From assembly GCA_022841825.1 (NCBI GenBank), contig JALHQT010000013.1, forward strand, positions 1 through 43,559: 43,559 nt of DNA, written 5' to 3'. Below the pieces are notes generated by a model. It saw nothing but the letters and a program-made list of their open reading frames with translations. It ran no database searches and was not told the DNA's origin. A program made the translations under genes and the position numbers. Source of the stretch: Anaerolineae bacterium (GTDB lineage Bacteria > Chloroflexota > Anaerolineae > Aggregatilineales > Phototrophicaceae). Below are positions 1-8,001 of this stretch, piece after piece; position 1 is the first letter of the stretch; each line of letters opens with the position of its first letter.

Positions 1-101
1 GTGAGGGTCCACCCGGCAACATCTCGAACCCGGTCGTTAAGCTCGCCAGCGCGGATGGTACTGCCTTGGTAACGAGGTGGGAGAGTACGTCGCTGCCAAC
101 G
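1..101 (+). rRNA. 5S ribosomal RNA, 3' part
   Basis: The window opens inside a 5S rRNA. The loop A/helix III region with CCACCCGG, CATCTCGAACCCGG and the downstream loop E/helix IV-V segment with GGTACTGC and GGGAGAGTA are recognisable. The 5' fifth lies outside the window. The 3' end near base 100 is an estimate because the 5' partner of helix I is missing. A strong intrinsic terminator follows about 60 bases later, so this is the end of an rRNA operon. Confidence 0.9.
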
Positions 102-161
102 TCCCTGCTTCCTCCTCTGTCCTCGAACGCTTCGCTCCATAATCTCATAACGTGCAACCAG

Positions 162-196
162 ACGAGCGCCCCGACAACCGGCGCTCGTTTTGTTTT
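162..196 (+). terminator. Intrinsic terminator of the rRNA operon
   Basis: A perfect 9-bp stem, ACGAGCGCC pairing with GGCGCTCGT, closes a 9-base loop. It is followed by the T-rich tail TTTTGTTTT. It sits directly after the 5S rRNA and before the promoter of the next gene. Confidence 0.85.
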
Positions 197-225
197 ACGA
201 CAAATGTGCCGACCCATGCTATAGT
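197..225 (+). promoter_or_regulatory. Sigma70-type promoter for the DUF2007-like gene
   Basis: ACGACA and TATAGT are separated by 17 bases, placing a start site near 232, about 24 bases ahead of the ATG at 256. The -35 is a partial match, so this rests mainly on the good -10 and on position. Confidence 0.5.
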
Positions 226-255
226 GTTGCCACACAGACAAAGTGAGGCAAGCGC

Positions 256-603
256 ATGTTCTCCTGGTTTCGCCGCAAGGTACAAAGCGACGAAGTGTCC
301 CCCCAATGGATGGTCGTCCATGCAACCGACAACCTGTCAGAGGCGCACATCATTGCTGGACGCCTGAAGAATGAAGGTATTCCAAGCTGGGTGCACCAAC
401 AACCTGGCGCGAGTGGCTTAGGGATAACTATTGGATTGTTCGGTGAAGTTCGAGTCTTGGTGAACACAGAGGACTATGAGCGGGCAGTGCAGATCCTCGA
501 GATTGACGTTGATCCCCCGCTGCTAGAAGATGACCTCAGCGATGTTCGTTATCTCTTTCCCGAAAATGACGGCGAGAGTGAAACTGATGAAAAATTCGCT
601 TAA
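256..603 (+). CDS. DUF2007-like putative signal-transducing protein
   Basis: This is a 115-residue soluble protein. The segment at about residues 20-82 (VVHATDNLSEAHIIAGRLKN followed by GIPSWVHQQ and VRVLVNTEDYERAVQIL) has the layout of the DUF2007 fold, a small alpha/beta domain of unknown role sometimes labelled a signal transducer. The C-terminal 30 residues are acidic. It starts at ATG 256 behind a recognisable promoter. The stop codon TAA at 601 is the first part of a repeat (CCCTT) that recurs ahead of the two-component system downstream. No enzymatic motif is visible. Family assignment is from pattern only. Confidence 0.7.
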   Translation: MFSWFRRKVQSDEVSPQWMVVHATDNLSEAHIIAGRLKNEGIPSWVHQQPGASGLGITIGLFGEVRVLVNTEDYERAVQILEIDVDPPLLEDDLSDVRYLFPENDGESETDEKFA

Positions 604-630
604 CCCTTGGCAACGTTAAGGGAAAGCTGG

Positions 631-674
631 TAACCCTTAATTAATCCTTAGCAATTACTTGTTAACATTTCGCC
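631..674 (+). promoter_or_regulatory. Tandem 11-bp direct repeats ahead of a PhoB-like regulator
   Basis: Successive 11-base blocks read TAACCCTTAAT, TAATCCTTAGC, AATTACTTGTT, a period typical of sites bound by PhoB/OmpR-type winged-helix dimers in tandem. They end 26-37 bases before the ATG of the regulator at 700. Another TAACCCTTGG copy lies at 601. An autoregulatory operator is an inference. Confidence 0.4.
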
Positions 675-699
675 AGATTTCCAGGTGAGGGTAATTGAC

Positions 700-1386
700 A
701 TGGCGAAAGTCCTGATCGTTGAAGATGAAGAAAATCTGGCGCGTAACCTGGCTGAAAAGCTGCGCGGTGAGGGCTTCACCGTTTTCACAGCAGGGGATGG
801 CGAAGAGGGACTTGAGCGGGTGCGAGATTCCCACCCGGATCTCATCATACTCGACATCATGCTCCCTAAGCTCGATGGTCTGAGCTTGTGTAGAATTGTG
901 CGGCGCGATCCATCCACCGCCCACATTCCGATCATCGTGCTCACAGCACGCGGAACCGAAGTGGACAAGATCGTAGGGTTAGAAAGCGGCGCGGACGACT
1001 ATGTTGTCAAGCCGTTTGGTCTGGGAGAACTGCTGGCGCGTGTGCGTGCAGTGATGCGCCGACCCCAGGGGCACAGCGCATTACAGGACGAACTGCTGTC
1101 GAATGATCTTCGCCTCAACCTGACGGGGCGGCGATTGTTCAAAGATGGCAAGGAAACGAAACTCAGCAACAAGGAGTTCGATCTGCTTGCGGAACTCATG
1201 CGCAATCGCGGCGTCGTGCTCTCCCGCGATTTGATCCTGACGAAAGTCTGGGGATATGATTATTTCGTCGATAAGCGGACAGTAGATGTGCATATCCGCT
1301 GGTTGCGCGAGAAGATTGAGGATGATGCGTCTGACCCAAAGCGGATTGTCACGGTGCGCGGGGTCGGCTATCGCTTTGAAGGGTAG
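700..1386 (+). CDS. OmpR/PhoB-family response regulator
   Basis: This is a two-domain regulator of 228 residues. The receiver (about 1-120) has the acidic pair E8/D9, phospho-acceptor D52 in LIILDIMLPKLDG, the conserved T in VLTARG and the K of VKPFG. The winged-helix DNA-binding domain (about 130-228) ends with the family signature VDVHIRWLREKIE and TVRGVGYRF. The ATG at 700 is preferred over an in-frame GTG at 685, because AGGTGAGG at 683-690 is a well-placed ribosome binding site for 700. It lies 9 bases ahead of its sensor kinase, so the two form an operon. It resembles PhoB, but no phosphate genes are nearby, so the signal is open. Confidence 0.92.
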   Translation: MAKVLIVEDEENLARNLAEKLRGEGFTVFTAGDGEEGLERVRDSHPDLIILDIMLPKLDGLSLCRIVRRDPSTAHIPIIVLTARGTEVDKIVGLESGADDYVVKPFGLGELLARVRAVMRRPQGHSALQDELLSNDLRLNLTGRRLFKDGKETKLSNKEFDLLAELMRNRGVVLSRDLILTKVWGYDYFVDKRTVDVHIRWLREKIEDDASDPKRIVTVRGVGYRFEG

Positions 1387-1395
1387 TAGAGTCGG

Positions 1396-2637
1396 ATGTC
1401 AAAACCATCGCCTGTCCGTTCAGAAGCGTTATCCAGTGATGTCGAGACGCTGCTGCAATTGATTGAAGATCAGAAACAGCAAATCCAATCGATACGCGCA
1501 GTGCTGGCTTTGAGCGAACAGGGACTGGGGTCACTCACCGAGCAGCTTGAAAAGCATCGGGCTTCGCTTGCTGCGCCTGGTGCCTTCGCTCCCAATCCGG
1601 AAGCGCACAAAGTTGCCTTAGCTTTGACATTGGCAAATTCCGCCTACGATGCTTTGCTGGTGGTTGACGAAAGCCTTCGTATCCTTGCCATCAACAACAG
1701 CGCCGAGGCATTGTTTGCGCGCAATCGTCCAATTGGTGAAAGCCTCATCGATTTGACGGGTGTTTCCGAACTTGAAATGATGATGACGGATGCACTGCGC
1801 TACGCCGAGGAAACCTTTGAGGAACAGATCGTTCTCAAGAATCGAACGTATCGCGTGCGCGTTAAAGTCATGGCGCGTGATGAGCACCGTTTCGTTGGGG
1901 TCGCGTTTCAGGACATCACGGAGTTAGTCCGGCTCAACCGCGCGCGCCGAGATATGGTCGCCAACATCTCACACGAGCTGCGCAATCCCATCGCCAATAT
2001 CCGTCTGAGTATCGACAGCTTGTTTCATGAGCAGGATAAGCCTAAGCGCAAGGCGAGCATCTCTGCTCTGAAGTCGATCGCGCGTGAAACCGACTCGTTG
2101 CTGTGGCTTGTGCAGGAACTCTATGATCTCTCCATGATCGAGTCGGGCGAGGCGATTCTGCGCGCTGTCGAAGTCTCCCTGTCGGCGGTTGCCCAGGAGG
2201 CGATAGAGCGGATGATCGAGATTGGTGAGGGCAAAGAGCTTCATCTTGTCCAAACGGTTCCCGAAGATCTTTCGGTGCTGGCAGATCGTGACCAGATACG
2301 GCGGGTGCTCATCAACCTCATTCACAATGCCATCAAGTTTTCCCCGGTCGGCGGCGCGATCATGGTTTCTGCCTCTGTATCGGGAGACGATGTCATCGTC
2401 AATGTGGTAGACGAGGGTCCGGGAGTCTCGCCAGAGCACGTTGATCGCATCTTTGAGCGCTTCTATCAGGTCGATAGCGCGCGATCGCGAGGGGACGGTA
2501 CAGGGCTGGGCTTGGCGATCTGCAAGCATATCGTCGAGGCGCATGATGGGCGTATCTGGGCGGAAAGCAATGCTGAACAAGCGGGTGGACGCTTCTACTT
2601 CACAGTGCCGCTGGTCGAGACTCACGCGCCGGCATGA
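1396..2637 (+). CDS. Cytoplasmic PAS sensor histidine kinase
   Basis: This 413-residue kinase has an N-terminal coiled coil (about 12-58), a PAS domain (about 75-178), a HisKA dimerisation helix with phospho-accepting H193 in ISHELRNP, and an HATPase_c domain with the N box (INLIHNAIKF), G1 box (VDEGPGV), F box (IFERFYQ) and G2 box (GTGLGLAI). No transmembrane segment is present, so it senses an internal signal, or a partner protein, through the PAS domain. It starts 9 bases after the regulator's stop. PhoR-like in domain order, but PhoR normally has membrane helices. Confidence 0.9.
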   Translation: MSKPSPVRSEALSSDVETLLQLIEDQKQQIQSIRAVLALSEQGLGSLTEQLEKHRASLAAPGAFAPNPEAHKVALALTLANSAYDALLVVDESLRILAINNSAEALFARNRPIGESLIDLTGVSELEMMMTDALRYAEETFEEQIVLKNRTYRVRVKVMARDEHRFVGVAFQDITELVRLNRARRDMVANISHELRNPIANIRLSIDSLFHEQDKPKRKASISALKSIARETDSLLWLVQELYDLSMIESGEAILRAVEVSLSAVAQEAIERMIEIGEGKELHLVQTVPEDLSVLADRDQIRRVLINLIHNAIKFSPVGGAIMVSASVSGDDVIVNVVDEGPGVSPEHVDRIFERFYQVDSARSRGDGTGLGLAICKHIVEAHDGRIWAESNAEQAGGRFYFTVPLVETHAPA

Positions 2638-2665
2638 TGCCTTTGTGAAGCCTGTCACATTTGCG

Positions 2666-2693
2666 TTGACATGCCTCTTGTTACTGTTATACT
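2666..2693 (+). promoter_or_regulatory. Strong promoter of the riboflavin-transport operon
   Basis: A consensus TTGACA is separated by 16 bases from TATACT, giving a start near 2700, 13 bases before the FMN aptamer. Confidence 0.8.
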
Positions 2694-2712
2694 GAAGTTA
2701 ATTCGATAGGCA

Positions 2713-2886
2713 GCCTTCGGGGCAGGGTGAAAGTCCCTACCGGCGGTAAAGCGCAAATGCGCCAAGCCCGCGACCCGCGTCATCCACTGTGCAAGTAATG
2801 GGTGCGTCGTATTGAGCAACGCTCAGTACGCCGGTGGATCTGGTGCAAGACCAGAGCCGACGGTTATAGTCCGGATGGGAGAAGGC
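2713..2886 (+). promoter_or_regulatory. FMN riboswitch aptamer (RFN element)
   Basis: The RFN consensus blocks occur in order: CAGGGTGAAAGTCCCTACCG, CGGTAAAGCGC, AAGCCCGCGA, GGATCTGGTG, CCAGAGCCGACGGT, TATAGTCCGGATGGGAGAAG. P1 closes with GCCTTC (2713-2718) against GAAGGC (2881-2886). The variable arm is expanded (about 2777-2830). This family binds FMN and turns off riboflavin synthesis or uptake genes. Here it precedes an ABC transporter, which indicates a riboflavin or flavin-precursor importer. Confidence 0.95.
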
Positions 2887-2939
2887 GAGACGGCGGAGCT
2901 TCATGGCTTGTTCCGCTGGTTTCGATTTGCCATGAGTAG

Positions 2940-2977
2940 CCTTTGGTGCATTCTTCCTCGCACCAATAGGTCTTTTT
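2940..2977 (+). terminator. Riboswitch-controlled intrinsic terminator
   Basis: CCTTTGGTGC pairs with GCACCAATAGG (one bulged T) around a 10-base loop and is followed by TCTTTTT. The 3' strand of aptamer P1, GAAGGC, can instead pair with GCCTTT at 2939-2944, the base of this terminator. FMN-bound P1 would therefore free the terminator to form, while without FMN the alternative pairing would block it. The switch mechanism is inferred from complementarity. Confidence 0.8.
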
Positions 2978-3036
2978 GGCATCCCCAGAATTCCCGTGGT
3001 GCTGTACGGTATCGCCGTTGGACGATAGGGCAGCGC

Positions 3037-3852
3037 ATGGTCAGCGAAGTTCGGAAAACCAGACTGGGCGGGCGGGAAGGTGCGGTCATCGCGCGCGTTC
3101 TCCCGTATGTTTCATGGCTCATCACGCCACTCCTGATATTGCTGGGGTGGCAACTGGTGGTCTCGCTCGGCGTGTATCCGGAATTCATCATCCCTTCGCC
3201 CGCGGCGGTTCTCGAACGGGGGGTGGAGGTCATCGTAAGCGGGCGCCTGTGGGAAAACACCCAGGTGACCCTGGTGCAAACCCTGTTAGGGTTGGGGATT
3301 GGGGCACTTTCCGGCGTCTTTTTGGGCTATTTCGCCGCAAAGAACCGCTGGGTCGATACGCTGCTTTCTCCGCTGGTCGTCACTTTCCAGTCCACACCGG
3401 TCGTTGCCTACGCGCCGCTGCTGGTGATCTGGTTTCGCGACGGTATCACCAGCAAGGTGATCACGAGCGCGCTGATCGTCTTTTTTCCCATGTTTCTCAA
3501 TACAGTCGTCGCGCTGCGCAATGTGCCGCCTTCACTGCGCGATCTTATGCTCTCGCTGCGGGCGTCGCGCTGGCAGATGTTTACCCTGCTCGAAGTGTCT
3601 TCCGGGCTGCCCATTATCCTGGGTGGACTCAAGGTGAGCGCAACCCTGGCAGTGATCGGCTCGGTGGTTGGCGAGTTCATCAACGCGGATGCAGGGTTGG
3701 GGTTTCTGATCGAGCAGGCGCGCAATGCTTATGACACGCCGCTGGTGATCGTCACGGTGCTGACGCTGGCACTGAGCGCGCGCCTGTTGTATGGCTTTGT
3801 CGAATTTCTGGAAGGGCGGCTGCTGCACTGGCAGCGGCGTGGTTCCCGTTAA
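3037..3852 (+). CDS. ribX: ABC transporter permease, riboflavin importer (RibX-like)
   Basis: This inner-membrane permease of the SsuC/ThiX (BPD_transp_1) type has 271 residues and about six hydrophobic segments, starting at LITPLLILLGWQLVVSLG. The cytoplasmic EAA-type loop is visible around ASRWQMFTLLEVSSGLP-(I)-LGG. ATG 3037 is chosen because the riboswitch terminator ends at 2977; an earlier start in the open frame at 2812 would lie inside the aptamer. FMN riboswitch control plus a following NMT1/THI5-like binding protein matches the RibXY system described in Chloroflexus relatives. Substrate could also be a flavin precursor. Confidence 0.85.
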   Translation: MVSEVRKTRLGGREGAVIARVLPYVSWLITPLLILLGWQLVVSLGVYPEFIIPSPAAVLERGVEVIVSGRLWENTQVTLVQTLLGLGIGALSGVFLGYFAAKNRWVDTLLSPLVVTFQSTPVVAYAPLLVIWFRDGITSKVITSALIVFFPMFLNTVVALRNVPPSLRDLMLSLRASRWQMFTLLEVSSGLPIILGGLKVSATLAVIGSVVGEFINADAGLGFLIEQARNAYDTPLVIVTVLTLALSARLLYGFVEFLEGRLLHWQRRGSR

Positions 3853-3872
3853 GTCACCGAGGAGTTTGAGAG

Positions 3873-5036
3873 ATGATGCGTAAGCTATTTGCGTTTCTGC
3901 TTGGAGCACTGCTGCTTGTGGGTATCCCGGCGGCGACTGCGCAGGAAACACGGGAATTGACGTTTTTCCTGACGTTCGTCCCCAACATCCAGTTCTCACC
4001 CGTGTACGTGGCGCTTGAGCGAGGCTATTTCGAGCAGCGCGGATATGTCGGGGATGCGCCGCTGAATGTCGTCATCGAACATGGCGATGAGCCGCTCGGA
4101 GTCGATCTGATCGCGGCGGGGGAACTGCAATTCGGCTTGGTTAGCGGCGAGCAGCTCCTCGCCGCGCGCGCCGCAGGACGTCCGGTTGTATTCGTCCATG
4201 AGTGGTTCCAGGAGTATCCGGTGGGCGTCGTCGTCCCGGACGGCAGCGATATCGAGTCCGTCTCTGACCTGGCAGGGCGGCGTGTGGGTATTCCGGGGCG
4301 GTTTGGCGCATCCTACAGCGGGCTCACGGCACTGCTGACATCGAACGGGATGACCGAAGCCGACATCGATCTGGAAGAAATCGGCTTTAACGCACCCGAA
4401 GTCGTCTGTGTTGGCGGCGTGGATGCGTCCGTGATTTACATCAACAACGAGCCGCTGCAAATCGCCAATCGTGCGGCAGCAGGCGATTGCGGCGATGTAA
4501 CAGGCGTGCGGGTCTTTCCCGTCGCGGCAGCGGTCGATATGGTGTCCAACGGCATCATCACGAACGAATCCACCATCGCCGAAGACCCGCGCCTCGTCAG
4601 CGATGTCGTCTACGCATTTGATGCCGGGCTGCGCGCCGTCATTAACAACCCTGCGGAGGCGTACCTCATCAGTGCCGACTATGTCGATGGACTGCCGCTG
4701 GATGAACCGCTGCGCGCGGCGTTGGAGACGGCTGCCGCTCGACAGGTGGAATGGCTTGCGGAAAACCCCACAGCCACCCGCGAGGCAATCGCCGAACGCC
4801 GCGTCGCACTGCTTACCGACTTGCAGGCGCAGTTCAGCAGCAATTCGCTGATTCAGCTAGAGGTGCTGCTGGCGTCCATCGAATTGTGGGATGCAGACAG
4901 GTTGGGCTTCAGTGAACTTGAGTCATGGGAACAAACGCAGGCAGTTCTGTTGGAGATGGGCTTTATGGAAGCTCCGCTGGACGATCTGAGCAGTGCGTTC
5001 ACCAACGATTTTCTTCCCGGTACTGCCCAAGGCTGA
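3873..5036 (+). CDS. ribY: Periplasmic-type riboflavin-binding protein (RibY-like)
   Basis: This 387-residue substrate-binding protein has a Sec signal peptide (MMRKLFAFLLGALLL, cleavage probably after TAAT-A near residue 23). The start of the mature protein (LTFFLTFVPNIQFSPVYVAL) is the NMT1/THI5-like opening, in which a short beta strand leads to the ligand pocket and the AxxxGYF motif. It sits 20 bases after the permease with GAGGAG as ribosome binding site. The protein would capture the flavin outside the membrane and deliver it to the permease. Riboflavin is inferred from the riboswitch, not from residues. Confidence 0.83.
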   Translation: MMRKLFAFLLGALLLVGIPAATAQETRELTFFLTFVPNIQFSPVYVALERGYFEQRGYVGDAPLNVVIEHGDEPLGVDLIAAGELQFGLVSGEQLLAARAAGRPVVFVHEWFQEYPVGVVVPDGSDIESVSDLAGRRVGIPGRFGASYSGLTALLTSNGMTEADIDLEEIGFNAPEVVCVGGVDASVIYINNEPLQIANRAAAGDCGDVTGVRVFPVAAAVDMVSNGIITNESTIAEDPRLVSDVVYAFDAGLRAVINNPAEAYLISADYVDGLPLDEPLRAALETAAARQVEWLAENPTATREAIAERRVALLTDLQAQFSSNSLIQLEVLLASIELWDADRLGFSELESWEQTQAVLLEMGFMEAPLDDLSSAFTNDFLPGTAQG

Positions 5037-5041
5037 TCTGC

Positions 5042-5803
5042 GTGTCCGCAAGTCTTTCTGCCAGGAACATCAGCCTGGAATACGCGCAGCCTGCGGGTAA
5101 GCGCCTACCCGTACTCGACCGTGTGACCGCGAGTGTCGGCAGCGGCGAGTTTGTCAGTCTGGTAGGTCCAAGCGGCTGCGGGAAGAGTTCCCTGCTGCGT
5201 ATTCTCGCAGGGTTGAAGTCGCCGACGCATGGCAGCGTGGCGATAGACTCGCAACCGATCACCGCACCGTCGCCGCGTATCGCCATCATGTTCCAGGATG
5301 CGAACCTGATGCCCTGGCGCACTGTTGTTCAGAATGTCGCGCTGCCGCTGGAAATCGCAGGAATAAGCCGCAATCAACGCGAAGCGCGGGCGCGGGCGCT
5401 GCTGCCGCGCCTGGGGCTGGCGGAATTCGGCGAATCGTTTCCTCGTGAGCTATCTGGCGGGATGGCACAGCGTGCGGCGCTCGGTCGTGTGCTCATTCAG
5501 GAGCCAGACGTGCTGCTGCTGGATGAGCCGTTTGGTGCCCTGGACGCACTGACCCGCGAACGTATCAGCTTAGACCTGCTGAATCTGTGGCATGGAACAA
5601 GACCAACCATCCTGATGGTGACCCATGACATTCACGAAGCCGTGCTGCTCTCTGACCGCGTGCTGGTGATGAGTCAGCGCCCAGGGCGGTTGATTGCGGA
5701 GGTTCGCGTTGAAATCGCCCGCCCGCGCGCCGTGGCGAACATGTACGATGCGACGTTTGTGGAGTATGTGCGCACCGTTCGGACGGCTATCGAGCACGCC
5801 TGA
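5042..5803 (+). CDS. ABC transporter ATP-binding protein of the flavin importer
   Basis: This 253-residue ATPase of the SsuB/TauB/ThiZ type has Walker A GPSGCGKSS, Q-loop (IMFQDANLMPW), signature LSGGMAQRAALG, Walker B VLLLDEPFGALD and switch histidine in VTHDIHEA. GTG 5042 is taken as start, 5 bases after the binding-protein stop; the frame is open further upstream but would overlap ribY by over 100 bases. No ATG follows before the nucleotide-binding core. It completes an importer of permease, binding protein and ATPase; the published RibXY pairs are often noted without a dedicated ATPase, so its presence here is useful. Confidence 0.85.
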   Translation: MSASLSARNISLEYAQPAGKRLPVLDRVTASVGSGEFVSLVGPSGCGKSSLLRILAGLKSPTHGSVAIDSQPITAPSPRIAIMFQDANLMPWRTVVQNVALPLEIAGISRNQREARARALLPRLGLAEFGESFPRELSGGMAQRAALGRVLIQEPDVLLLDEPFGALDALTRERISLDLLNLWHGTRPTILMVTHDIHEAVLLSDRVLVMSQRPGRLIAEVRVEIARPRAVANMYDATFVEYVRTVRTAIEHA

Positions 5804-5884
5804 ATGCCCATCTCGTTGCGGAGTTGGCAGGAATGCGGTTCAATCGACCGCCACTCTTTTTGACGCGACAGGCTGGTAAATACG

Positions 5885-7126
5885 ATGCGGACTCAATTGG
5901 ATGTGGGCGCTGTTCGCCAACAGTTTCCTTCGCTGAATACGCCGCTGCCGAGCGGCAGGCTGCCTATTTTCTTCGATAACCCTGCCGGGACACAGGTGCC
6001 ACAAAGCGTTATCGACGCAATAAGCCAATACTTTGTGACCATGAACGCGAACTCTGGCGGGGCGTTTGCCACCAGCAAGCGCAGCGACGCGATGGTCCGT
6101 GATGTGCGTCAGGCGGCTGCTGCCTTTCTGAATGCGCCGAGTGCGGATGAAATCGTGTTGGGTCCCAACATGACGACGCTCAATTTCGGGTTGAGCCGTG
6201 CGCTTGCCCGGACGCTGCGCGCAGGCGATGAGATCGTCCTGACACGGATGGATCATGACGCCAATGTCGCGCCCTGGCTGCGTGTCGCGCAGGATCTGGA
6301 TCTGACAGTGCGTTGGGTGGACATCCGCACGGACGATTGCACATTGGACATGGACAGCCTGGAAGCGGCGCTCAACGAACGTACACGCATTGTCGCCACC
6401 GTACACGCTTCGAACGCTGCAGGGACGGTGAATCCGGTGGCGCAGATTGCTGCGATGGCTCATGCTGCCGGGGCGCTTCATGTGGTGGATGCCGTGCAGA
6501 GTGCGCCGCATCTCCTAATCGACGTACAGGCGATAGGCTGTGATTTTCTCCTGTGCTCGGCGTACAAGTTCTTTGGTCCTCATGCGGGTATTCTGTGGGG
6601 TCGACACGATTTGCTAGAGACGCTGCCCGCCTACAAGGTGCGCCCTTCAAAAGATCACACCCCGTATCGGTGGGAGACTGGCACACCAGCCTTCGAGCTG
6701 ATCGCCGGGATTGGGGCTGCGCTGCGTTATATCGCTTCGCTGGGTGGCGGTGATCACGCTGACCGGGCGGCATTTGAGCGCGCTTTCGCGGTCATGGGGG
6801 AGTACGAGCGTGAGCTGGCGGTGCATCTGCTGGATGTCCTGAGGGTCATGCCTGGGGTCACGGTCGCCGGGATTGCTGATCCCGCGCGAGTGCATGAGCG
6901 TGTGCCGACCGTCATCTTCCAGCATGATCGTTTCTCGCCCCTCCAAATCGCCGAGCATCTGGCACAGGGCGACACTTACGTCTGGGATGGCAATTACTAT
7001 GCGGTCGAAATCATGGAACGCCTGGGGCGATCGCGGGAAGGCATGGTGCGCGTCGGTTTAGCGCACTACAACACGCATGATGAGATCGACCGCTTCGCGC
7101 TGTCGCTGCGACGCTTGCTGGGTTAG
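5885..7126 (+). CDS. Cysteine desulfurase-like class V aminotransferase
   Basis: This 413-residue PLP enzyme carries the PLP-lysine in SAYKFFGPHAGILWG and the cofactor-binding D/H pair in LHVVDAVQSAPH. The N terminus (RQQFPSL...IFFDNPAGTQVP) and length fit the VC1184-type subgroup of cysteine-desulfurase-like proteins (TIGR01976), rather than IscS or SufS proper. I see no clear mobile-loop cysteine (the RxxHHC-like motif), so transfer of sulfur is not certain. It follows the ATPase by 81 bases and may be cotranscribed. It overlaps the convergent gene at 7123 by 4 bases. Confidence 0.82.
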   Translation: MRTQLDVGAVRQQFPSLNTPLPSGRLPIFFDNPAGTQVPQSVIDAISQYFVTMNANSGGAFATSKRSDAMVRDVRQAAAAFLNAPSADEIVLGPNMTTLNFGLSRALARTLRAGDEIVLTRMDHDANVAPWLRVAQDLDLTVRWVDIRTDDCTLDMDSLEAALNERTRIVATVHASNAAGTVNPVAQIAAMAHAAGALHVVDAVQSAPHLLIDVQAIGCDFLLCSAYKFFGPHAGILWGRHDLLETLPAYKVRPSKDHTPYRWETGTPAFELIAGIGAALRYIASLGGGDHADRAAFERAFAVMGEYERELAVHLLDVLRVMPGVTVAGIADPARVHERVPTVIFQHDRFSPLQIAEHLAQGDTYVWDGNYYAVEIMERLGRSREGMVRVGLAHYNTHDEIDRFALSLRRLLG

Positions 7127-7965
7127 CCCGCATCCTTGTAGACGGATGCGGCGAACTGGGCGCTGATCAGCTCCATCACGAGAACTTGATCCTTCGTGAT
7201 GGCACCGCTCATCTTGCCCCCAACCAGAACCCCGTAGCGCGTTGTCATGCCGACCGGGACACACGCGACCGATCCCAGCTTCCCGCGCGCCACAAGGGGA
7301 TGCGTGATCGAGTCGTGTGCCCCGGTTGAACGGGTTTGACCGCTCTTGGCGACCGCGCCGATGATGTCGTCCGGGGCGGCTTCGAGCGGTGCAGCCATTT
7401 GCAGCGCGGTCTCACCCTGCTGCACTTTGAGCGTCACCGTCAGTGGGGTGAGCGTTTCGATGCGGTAGAAGGCGACATAGTCGAAGCCCAGCGCACGAAG
7501 GGCGCTGACCGCCGCGTCGGCTTTGCCATACTCGCCGACTGCGGACCGCAGATGCTTGGCAAATTCGCGGACTGCCGGCATTGTGTCTGCCCGCAGCGTT
7601 TCGAGCTGGCGGTCGCTCATGAGGCGGTTGATGCGTCGGACGAGATCGTCGTTGGTAAATGGCTCGGTCGTGATTTCGTCGGCTTGCCCAGGGAGCGCGA
7701 AATCCGCCTGTTCATCCACCATGATGATGAGGAGGCGCGGGTGTGTCTCGCGCACTTCTTCGACGAGGTCAAAGGCATTGCTTAAGGTCTGGCTTAGGAC
7801 GAGGACATCTATACGCGGCTCGCGATTGGCGAGCGCCTCCAGTGCGGAGGAGGTATCGGTGACGATTTGCACATGAAGATCTTTGTGAGCAGTGAGGTTC
7901 TTATAGTAGCGGCTCGCATCCTCGCGGGGAATGGTGACGAGGATATTGATGTGTTTCGGGTTCAT
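7123..7965 (-). CDS. Receiver-like plus GAF-like signalling protein
   Basis: This 280-residue protein has two parts. Residues 1-125 have receiver-like secondary structure (HINILVTIPRED, IDVLVLSQTLS, LLIIMVDEQ, EITTEPF), but the usual acidic pair, phospho-acceptor aspartate and KPF lysine are absent, so it is a pseudo-receiver. Residues about 130-278 look like a GAF domain (ADAAVSALRALGFDYVAFYR, then ITHPLVARGKLGSVACVPVG). There is no output domain, suggesting ligand sensing through protein contacts. It is transcribed convergently with the aminotransferase and in the same direction as the M20 gene. An 8-bp stem (CCGCATCC/GGATGCGG) covers the last codons. Confidence 0.65.
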   Translation of the reverse strand: MNPKHINILVTIPREDASRYYKNLTAHKDLHVQIVTDTSSALEALANREPRIDVLVLSQTLSNAFDLVEEVRETHPRLLIIMVDEQADFALPGQADEITTEPFTNDDLVRRINRLMSDRQLETLRADTMPAVREFAKHLRSAVGEYGKADAAVSALRALGFDYVAFYRIETLTPLTVTLKVQQGETALQMAAPLEAAPDDIIGAVAKSGQTRSTGAHDSITHPLVARGKLGSVACVPVGMTTRYGVLVGGKMSGAITKDQVLVMELISAQFAASVYKDAG

Positions 7966-8001
7966 AGACGACTCTGAAGAAATTGTAGGGACGACATACC
8001 T

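Noticed and set aside
685-699. GTG start of the first response regulator
   Set aside because: The bases form the ribosome binding site for ATG 700.
2812-3036. Earlier start for the RibX-like permease
   Set aside because: That stretch is inside the FMN aptamer and its terminator.
7128-7151. Perfect 8-bp hairpin between convergent genes as terminator
   Set aside because: No T tail in either direction and it lies in the last codons of the minus-strand gene.
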